From: Pseudomonadota bacterium
GTDB taxonomy: Bacteria > Desulfobacterota > Binatia > UBA9968
Assembly (NCBI GenBank): GCA_021324155.1
Contig: JAJPJQ010000038.1
Coordinates: forward strand, 147,904-194,893
Direction: 5' to 3'
DNA: 46,990 nucleotides
Shown here: positions 41,973-46,990 of the stretch, piece by piece
How positions within the stretch are numbered: the first letter of the stretch is position 1
How the letters are laid out: each line of letters opens with the position of its first letter
Notes under the pieces: generated by a model
Database searches by the model: none
Told to the model about the DNA's origin: nothing
What the model saw: only the letters and a program-made list of their open reading frames with translations
Translations under genes and position numbers: made by a program

Positions 41973-43364
41973 TCATTCGAACGGCCACTTCGGTTCGAGC
42001 TTGTACGGCAGCTTTTTCACCAGCTTCTCGGTCGCGCGCTGCGCGCGTCGCAGAATTGTCTTCACGTTGACGGTCTTGATCTTGCGCTTTTCCATCACCA
42101 CGCGGCCGTCGATGATGGACGTCTCGACGTCGGCGCCTTCTCCCGAATAGACCAGCGTCGGCACCAGCGAGAACTCGTGCAGAGGCACCCAGTTCGAGCG
42201 CTTGGTCTCGACGATGATCACGTCGGCCTTCTTCCCTTTTTCGAGCGAGCCGATCTCATTCTCCCAATGAGCGGCGCGAGCGCCGCCGATCGTCGCCATC
42301 TCCAGCGCCTGCTCGGGCGAAATCAGATCCGGGATGATGCGGGCTTCTTTATGCACTGTCGCGGCCTCGTACATCGCGCGAAACATGTCGAGGCTGTTGT
42401 TCGCCGCGCTGGAATCGCAACCGAGCGCGACGGTGACGCCCATGTCGATCAACTCGGGGAATTTCCCCGCGCTCGCCGAGCCGTAGGCGCCGTGGAGCGT
42501 CGCGCCGGGCACGTGGATGACGCGGCAGTCGTTGTCCTTAAGCATTTTTACTTCCTCGTCCGTAATCGCCGCCATGTGGATGAGATACCAGTGGTCGCCG
42601 AGGACGCCGAGCGACTTCATGTGCTCGATCACGGTGTGGCCCGTGCGCTTCTTCACCCACTCGACCTGGTCTTTGTTCACAGCGGCATGCATCTCGATCA
42701 TGACGCCGTCGCGCTTGGCGAGATTGTTGATGCCGCGGTAGAGCGCGTCGCTCACGTTGGGCTCCACGCGCAGCCCGTAGCAGGCGCGGATCCGCCCGCC
42801 TTCCCTGCCGTTCCAGTCCTTGACGAGCTGCTCCTCGACTTTGAGCGTCTCCTCGGTGTTGAGTTTTCCCGGCAGTCCTTCGCACAGCGGCCGGTCGTCG
42901 CTCCACTGGTCCATGCCCGACCAGGCGATAATGCCGCGCATGCCGGTCTCCGCGAGCGCGCGCCCGACGTTGTCCATTTTGTAGCCGCCAGGGTCGGTGA
43001 CGGTGGTCGAGCCGGTGCGGATCATCTCGACCTGGCAGAGCAGCGCGCTCAAATAGGTCGCCTCGTCGGAGAGCAGCGTCTCGTAGGGGTAGATGCGGTC
43101 GTAGCACCACGCGATGAGATCGACCTCATCGCCAAGGCCGCGCGCGAGCATCTGCACGTTGTGGCAGTGCGCGTCGACGAGGCCGGGCATGACGACGCGA
43201 TCTTTGGCGTCAAAGACCGTCTCGGCCTGAAAATCTTTCAGAGCGTCGGCTTTGCCCACGTCCAGGATGCGATCGTTCTCGATCGCGACGGCGCCGTCGC
43301 GGATGATACGCCGCCGGGGGTCCATCGTGATCACCGTGCCGTTCTTGATGAGTATCCTCCCCAT
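41973..43364 (-). CDS. ATZ/TRZ-type amidohydrolase
   Basis: ATG 43364 follows GGGAGGAAGG; an upstream in-frame start would add twelve unrelated residues. The 463-residue amidohydrolase has metal-site motifs VVMPGLVDAHCHNVQMLARG (His-Cys-His, where the usual order is HxH), VMIEMHAAVNKDQVEW, HWYLIHMAAITDEE and VTVALGCDSSAANNS. It is most similar in layout to S-adenosylhomocysteine deaminase, chlorohydrolase and hydroxydechloroatrazine ethylaminohydrolase families. It is only distantly like the amidohydrolase at 16643. It leads the unit with the VOC protein and the FbpA-type binding protein. The substrate is unknown; an N-heterocycle or amide is likely. Confidence 0.88.
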   Translation of the reverse strand: MGRILIKNGTVITMDPRRRIIRDGAVAIENDRILDVGKADALKDFQAETVFDAKDRVVMPGLVDAHCHNVQMLARGLGDEVDLIAWCYDRIYPYETLLSDEATYLSALLCQVEMIRTGSTTVTDPGGYKMDNVGRALAETGMRGIIAWSGMDQWSDDRPLCEGLPGKLNTEETLKVEEQLVKDWNGREGGRIRACYGLRVEPNVSDALYRGINNLAKRDGVMIEMHAAVNKDQVEWVKKRTGHTVIEHMKSLGVLGDHWYLIHMAAITDEEVKMLKDNDCRVIHVPGATLHGAYGSASAGKFPELIDMGVTVALGCDSSAANNSLDMFRAMYEAATVHKEARIIPDLISPEQALEMATIGGARAAHWENEIGSLEKGKKADVIIVETKRSNWVPLHEFSLVPTLVYSGEGADVETSIIDGRVVMEKRKIKTVNVKTILRRAQRATEKLVKKLPYKLEPKWPFE

Positions 43365-43450
43365 GTACCTTCCTCCCGTTCCGCGACTAGCACGCGGCAA
43401 ACCACAAAGTCAACGATCTCTGCGACAGCTATCGGGTTGGTTGACACGAT

Positions 43451-43480
43451 TTCGCATAAAAGATACCAAGCTGCTATATT
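43451..43480 (+). promoter_or_regulatory. Candidate promoter of the binding protein at 43504
   Basis: A good -10, TATATT (43475-43480), has TTCGCA (43451-43456) 18 bp upstream. A perfect TTGACA stands at 43441-43446 but its correctly spaced -10 (TACCAA) is poor. Initiation near 43487 would give a 17-base leader with GGGGGAAG. Confidence 0.45.
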
Positions 43481-43503
43481 GTGACATCGCGCGGGGGAAG
43501 TTT

Positions 43504-44493
43504 ATGATGAAGAGAATCGCCGCCAACATCGCGGCCTTGCTGGTTTTTTTCTGCCTAGCCCCTTTTAGTCAAGCTAAAGACCGCCTTGCGGTCGGCTACA
43601 CAAGCGCTAGCGGCGTGTTCGCCGGCCTCTGGATCGCGCAGGAGGCGAAGCTCTTCGATAAATACAACATCGACTCCCACATGGTGCTGATCGCGTCGGG
43701 ATCGCTGATGGTCCAATCCATGCTCGGCGGCGATCTACCGATCTCCGCCGCGGCCGGAAGCGCTTCGGTCGACGCGGCGCTCGCCGGCTCGGACATGACG
43801 ATGTTCGGCACGCTCGTTAAAGTGCCGGCGTTTTATATCATGGCTTTGCCGGAGATTAAGTCGATCGAAGATTTGCGCGGCAAGTCGGTCGGGGTGACGC
43901 GCTTTGGCTCGTCGACCGACTTCGCGATGCGCTACATTCTCAAGAAGCAGGGCCTCGAACCGGGCAAGGACGTGGCGCTGCTCCAGACCGGCGATCTTTT
44001 CGGCGCGGCCGCAATGCTGAAGACCCGTGCCATCGTCGCCGCGCCGTTCTCCAGCCCGCTGAACCTCAAAGCCGAGGAGGCGGGCGCGAGGACGCTCATG
44101 AATATGGGCAAGGCCGGCGTCTATTTCCCGCATGACGCCTTCATGGCGCGGCGCGCCTTTCTGTCTGCCAACGAGGATCTCGTTGTCCGCTTCATCAAGG
44201 CGTATTCCGAAGCGGTCTACAAACTCCAGAACGATCCCGACGGCAGCAAGCGCGCGATCAAGAAATATGTCCGCGCCGAGGACCCAAAAACGCTCGACGC
44301 GGTTTATCGATACGCCGTCGACTACGTCGACCGGATTCCCTACAACTCGCGGGAGGGCGTGCAGGAAGTGTTGAATCAGACCGTCGCGCGGAATCCAAAG
44401 GCCAAAGGCATGGCGCCCGAGAGCTTCTACGACGATCACTTCGTCAAAGAGATTGACGCTTCCGGATTTTACAAGCAGCTCTGGGGAAAATAA
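43504..44493 (+). CDS. NMT1-type periplasmic substrate-binding protein
   Basis: GGGGGAAG precedes two adjacent ATGs (43504, 43507). The 329-residue precursor has the signal peptide KRIAANIAALLVFFCLAPFS with cleavage near QAK. Family segments are GVFAGLWIAQEAKLFDKYNI, IASGSLMVQSMLGGDLPISA, IEDLRGKSVGVTRFGSSTDF and a tail with ESFYDDHFVKEIDASGFYKQ. The LLM oxidoreductase gene follows after 22 bp. Since LLM enzymes often open sulfonates, nitriles or heterocycles, the ligand may be a growth substrate of that kind, which is inference. Confidence 0.9.
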   Translation: MMKRIAANIAALLVFFCLAPFSQAKDRLAVGYTSASGVFAGLWIAQEAKLFDKYNIDSHMVLIASGSLMVQSMLGGDLPISAAAGSASVDAALAGSDMTMFGTLVKVPAFYIMALPEIKSIEDLRGKSVGVTRFGSSTDFAMRYILKKQGLEPGKDVALLQTGDLFGAAAMLKTRAIVAAPFSSPLNLKAEEAGARTLMNMGKAGVYFPHDAFMARRAFLSANEDLVVRFIKAYSEAVYKLQNDPDGSKRAIKKYVRAEDPKTLDAVYRYAVDYVDRIPYNSREGVQEVLNQTVARNPKAKGMAPESFYDDHFVKEIDASGFYKQLWGK

Positions 44494-44515
44494 CACGAAA
44501 GGATGAACAACGAGA

Positions 44516-45532
44516 ATGGCGCGAGTCGGCTTCGCTTTAGGCTACGGAAAATTCACCAACGTAAGAGAGATCGCCGAGCTCATGCGGCAGGCGGAGGCGC
44601 GCGGCTACGAGATGGCTTTTTTCTCCGAAACGATCGAGATCATGCGCGACTCGGTCACGGCGCTCGCGGCGATCGGCCTCGCGACGGAGAAGATGATTCT
44701 GGGCTCGACGCAGATCGTGCGCCTGCGCAGCCCGCTCGTCATGGCGCAGTCGCTCGCGAGTCTAGACGAATTGACCGGCGGCCGCATGACGCTCGCGCCC
44801 GGCGCATGCACTAAAAGCCACGCGCGCGTGCATGCGCTCGATCCCGACGTGAGCGCCACGCCCGCGCAGGTGCTGAAGGAGTACATCGAGTCGATGCGCC
44901 TCCTGCTCACGGGCGACAAAGTCTCGTATCACGGCGAGTACGTCAACTTCGACAACGTGGGTCTAGGCTGGAAGCCGATCCGCAAAGCGATTCCCATCTA
45001 CGCGCCGGCGACGAGCACGACCGGCCTCAAGCTCGCCGGGCAGGTCGCCGACGGTGTCGTTCTCAACGCGGTCTGCTCGCCGGAGTACACCGTGAACGCG
45101 CTCAAGATCGTGCGACAGGCGGCGGAAGCCGCCGGCCGCGATTTTTCCAAGTTCGAGGTCGCGCAGATCATCAATTGCTCGGTCGAGGACGACCACAAGA
45201 AGGCCCTGGACCAGGTCCGCTGGGAGGTCGCGACCAAGCTCGACCCGGTGCAGATCTCGTTCATCGCCGGTCCCAAGATGCGCGTCGGCGAGCCGTACAT
45301 AAAAAAAGACGACATCCCGAAATTCGAGAAGGCGCACGCGGCCGGCGGCATGGACGGGCTCATCAAGGCGATTCCCGACTCCTACGTCGAAGGCATGACC
45401 GCGAGCGGCACGCCCGACGAGGTCAAAAAGCGCGTCCAGCAGTACCGCGACGCCGGCGTCAAGGTTCCGCTGCTCCGCCCCGCCGCGAATCATCAGACCC
45501 AGCGCGTGCTGGAATTATTCGCGCAAAAATGA
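44516..45532 (+). CDS. LLM-class (luciferase-like) flavin-dependent oxidoreductase
   Basis: The 338-residue TIM-barrel enzyme belongs to the bacterial luciferase/F420-dependent reductase superfamily. Motifs include RVGFALGYGKFTNVREIAEL, ATEKMILGSTQIVRLRSPLV, the characteristic ASLDELTGGRMTLAPGAC, YAPATSTTGLKLAGQVADG and GTPDEVKKRVQQYRDAGV. FMN or F420 as cofactor cannot be decided; the MER-like GST and GLKLAGQVADG segments favour F420. An AAAGGA lies upstream of the ATG. The stop codon abuts the 7-bp-unit palindrome. It is followed by the hydantoinase/oxoprolinase gene. Confidence 0.9.
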   Translation: MARVGFALGYGKFTNVREIAELMRQAEARGYEMAFFSETIEIMRDSVTALAAIGLATEKMILGSTQIVRLRSPLVMAQSLASLDELTGGRMTLAPGACTKSHARVHALDPDVSATPAQVLKEYIESMRLLLTGDKVSYHGEYVNFDNVGLGWKPIRKAIPIYAPATSTTGLKLAGQVADGVVLNAVCSPEYTVNALKIVRQAAEAAGRDFSKFEVAQIINCSVEDDHKKALDQVRWEVATKLDPVQISFIAGPKMRVGEPYIKKDDIPKFEKAHAAGGMDGLIKAIPDSYVEGMTASGTPDEVKKRVQQYRDAGVKVPLLRPAANHQTQRVLELFAQK

Positions 45533-45614
45533 GTTTCAAGTTTAAGGTTTCAAGTTTCACGGTCGGAGTATCGTCTCAATCTTTACTTGAAACCTGAAAC
45601 CCGAAACCTGAAAC
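45533..45614. repeat. Palindromic array of 7-bp units (GTTTCAR type) between LLM and hyuA genes
   Basis: The left arm has four 7-bp units, GTTTCAA, GTTTAAG, GTTTCAA and GTTTCAC (45533-45560). A spacer of about 25 bases follows, then four opposed units, TTGAAAC, CTGAAAC, CCGAAAC and CTGAAAC (to 45614). The arms are 28 nt each and can pair along most of their length. The element begins right after the LLM stop codon and ends six bases before the hyuA start, so it fills the entire intergenic space. It shares architecture with the elements at 14355 and 35992. Confidence 0.88.
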
Positions 45615-45620
45615 GTTCTT

Positions 45621-46990
45621 ATGTATAGGGTCGGCGTCGATATCGGCGGAACCTTCACCGATCTCCTTCTGATCGGCGCGGACGGCCGCGCCGTGATCGG
45701 CAAGACTCTGACGACTCCCGCGGACCCGAGCCTTGCGGTCGAGACCGCTCTCAGCCGCGCGCTGGGCGAAGGCCCGGCGCAGTCGGGCGAGCGCGGCACG
45801 CTGGTTCACGGCACGACGCTCGTGACCAACGCGATCATCGAGCGCAAGGGCGCCCCGACCGCGCTGCTCACGACGGCGGGCTTTCGTGACGCGCTCGAGA
45901 TCGGGCGCGAGCAGCGCTACGAGCTTTACGATCTCAACCTCGAATTTCCCAAACCGCTTGTGCCGCGCCATTTGCGCTTCGATGTTCCGGAGCGCACCGC
46001 CGCCGACGGCAGTGTTCTCCAGCCGCTCGACGAAACTTTCGTGCGCCGACTCGTTGCTGAGCTGCGCGATAAGGGCATCAAGGCGATCGGCGTCTGCTAC
46101 CTGCACAGCTTCCGCAATCCGGCGCACGAGCGCCGCACTTTCGAGATCATCAAGGAAGTCGCGCCGGAAATTCGGGTTTCGCTCAGCTCGGAAGTCGTCG
46201 CGGAGATCCGCGAGTACCAGCGCACGAGCACGACCGTCGCAAACGTCTACGTGCAGGAGCGCGTCTCGGATTATCTCGCCGAGCTTCAGCGCCGGCTCGA
46301 CGCGATAGCATTTAAAGGCAGTTTCTTCGTGATGCTGTCTAGCGGCGGCATCGCTACCGCCGAGACCGCATCGCGCTTCCCTGTGCGGCTGTTGGAATCA
46401 GGACCGGCGGCGGGCGCGCTCGCGGCGGCGCATCTCGGCGCGCGCGCCGGATTTAAAGACCTGCTTTCGTTCGACATGGGCGGCACGACCGCGAAGCTTT
46501 GCGCCGTCGAAGACCGCCGGCCGCTCAAGGCGCACGACTTCGAGGTCGACCGCGTCTACCGTTTCCGCAAAGGCAGCGGTCTGCCGGTCAAGATTCCAGT
46601 CATCGACATGATCGAGATCGGCGCCGGCGGCGGCAGCATCGCGCGCGTCGACGCGCTCGGTCTGCTTAAAGTCGGACCCGATAGCTCGGGCGCCGAGCCG
46701 GGCCCGGCATGCTACGGCCGCGGCGGGGCGGAGCCGACGGTCACCGACGCCGATTTGATACTCGGGTACCTCGACGCGAAATATTTTCTCGGCGGCCAGA
46801 TGAAATTGGACGTCGACGCCGCGCGCCGCGCGCTTTCGCGAGTCGCGGAGAAGCTCAAGCTCACGATCGAGCAGGTTGCCTGGGGCATCCACCAGATCGT
46901 GAGCGAGAATATGGCGAACGCCGCGCGCACGCATTTGGGCGAGCGCGGCAAAGACCCGCGCCGCATGCCGCTCTACGCGTTCGGCGGCGC
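45621..46990 (+). CDS. hyuA: Hydantoinase/oxoprolinase subunit A (partial, C-terminus outside window)
   Basis: 456 residues are visible of a protein that is usually about 690. It starts MYRVGVDIGGTFTDLLLIGA, the actin-like ATPase N-terminus of hydantoinase/N-methylhydantoinase A, acetone carboxylase and 5-oxoprolinase families. VHGTTLVTNAIIERKGAPTA, RLLESGPAAGALAAAHLG, LLSFDMGGTTAKLC and IEIGAGGGSIA follow. It hydrolyses cyclic amides using ATP together with the HyuB subunit, which is expected just beyond the window. No ribosome-binding site precedes the ATG, because the upstream bases belong to the palindromic repeat. It continues the unit begun by the binding protein at 43504. Confidence 0.92.
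   Translation, partial: MYRVGVDIGGTFTDLLLIGADGRAVIGKTLTTPADPSLAVETALSRALGEGPAQSGERGTLVHGTTLVTNAIIERKGAPTALLTTAGFRDALEIGREQRYELYDLNLEFPKPLVPRHLRFDVPERTAADGSVLQPLDETFVRRLVAELRDKGIKAIGVCYLHSFRNPAHERRTFEIIKEVAPEIRVSLSSEVVAEIREYQRTSTTVANVYVQERVSDYLAELQRRLDAIAFKGSFFVMLSSGGIATAETASRFPVRLLESGPAAGALAAAHLGARAGFKDLLSFDMGGTTAKLCAVEDRRPLKAHDFEVDRVYRFRKGSGLPVKIPVIDMIEIGAGGGSIARVDALGLLKVGPDSSGAEPGPACYGRGGAEPTVTDADLILGYLDAKYFLGGQMKLDVDAARRALSRVAEKLKLTIEQVAWGIHQIVSENMANAARTHLGERGKDPRRMPLYAFGG

Noticed and set aside
1-46990. CRISPR arrays, tRNA or rRNA genes, insertion sequences, toxin-antitoxin or phage genes
   Set aside because: No spaced direct repeats of 24-40 bp, no transposase or integrase motifs and no RNA-gene signatures were seen; the short unit arrays have a 7-8 bp period and no spacers.

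Overview
The window is about 47 kb of GC-rich DNA (roughly 60-65 % G+C by eye) from a free-living, probably soil or subsurface bacterium that I cannot name. A c-di-AMP cyclase, a complete GlgE-type glucan pathway and a very large set of NMT1-type periplasmic binding proteins together suggest an uncultured deltaproteobacterium-like lineage (Binatia or Rokubacteria style). That placement is inference from gene content. Nearly all of the sequence is coding. I see no tRNA, rRNA, CRISPR array, insertion sequence or phage gene.

Region 1 (1-10.3 kb, minus strand) is one operon. A c-di-AMP synthase fused to a YbbR domain comes first, followed by glgE, a treS-maltokinase fusion, glgB and treZ, which runs off the left edge. 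It links an osmolarity-type second messenger to trehalose and alpha-glucan metabolism. Upstream (10.33-10.67 kb) lies a strong promoter, a 23-codon leader ORF, a region able to form a three-way junction, and a strong intrinsic terminator. This is a candidate new regulatory RNA or attenuator.

Region 2 (10.7-19.4 kb, minus strand) carries degradation genes: an ATZ/TRZ amidohydrolase, an M20-family hydrolase with altered metal-site residues, two binding-protein-like genes, an FAH-family enzyme, a small secreted protein and a nitronate-monooxygenase-like flavoprotein. Two decayed binding-protein remnants lie here, and an intact binding-protein gene ends the block.

Region 3 (19.5-32.9 kb, mixed strands) holds a 5'-nucleotidase with a probably leaderless start, an arylmalonate-decarboxylase-like enzyme, a TolB-like protein, a 49-residue basic protein beside a haem-oxygenase-like metalloenzyme, a membrane adenylate/guanylate cyclase, a TctC protein, a kynurenine-formamidase-like hydrolase, a flavin-reductase-like protein, small membrane proteins, further binding proteins, an Asp-box beta-propeller and a MASE1 hybrid histidine kinase.

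Region 4 (33-47 kb) consists of modules that pair a binding protein with catabolic enzymes: D-aminoacylase plus Rieske ferredoxin, amidohydrolase plus VOC protein, and an LLM flavin oxidoreductase plus hydantoinase/oxoprolinase A. An MFS (MHS-type) carrier and MsrA are also present.

Two themes stand out. First, there are eleven intact substrate-binding-protein-like genes plus two remnants, and no ABC ATPase, ABC permease or TctAB gene anywhere in 47 kb. Second, three short palindromic elements sit exactly at gene starts (14.35, 35.99 and 45.53 kb). Each is built from opposed arrays of 7- or 8-bp units, and in two cases the element encodes the first residues of a signal peptide. The unit sequences differ but the architecture is the same. 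Compact promoters of the TTGACN-16/18-TAnnnT type recur, and some appear to drive leaderless or nearly leaderless transcripts.
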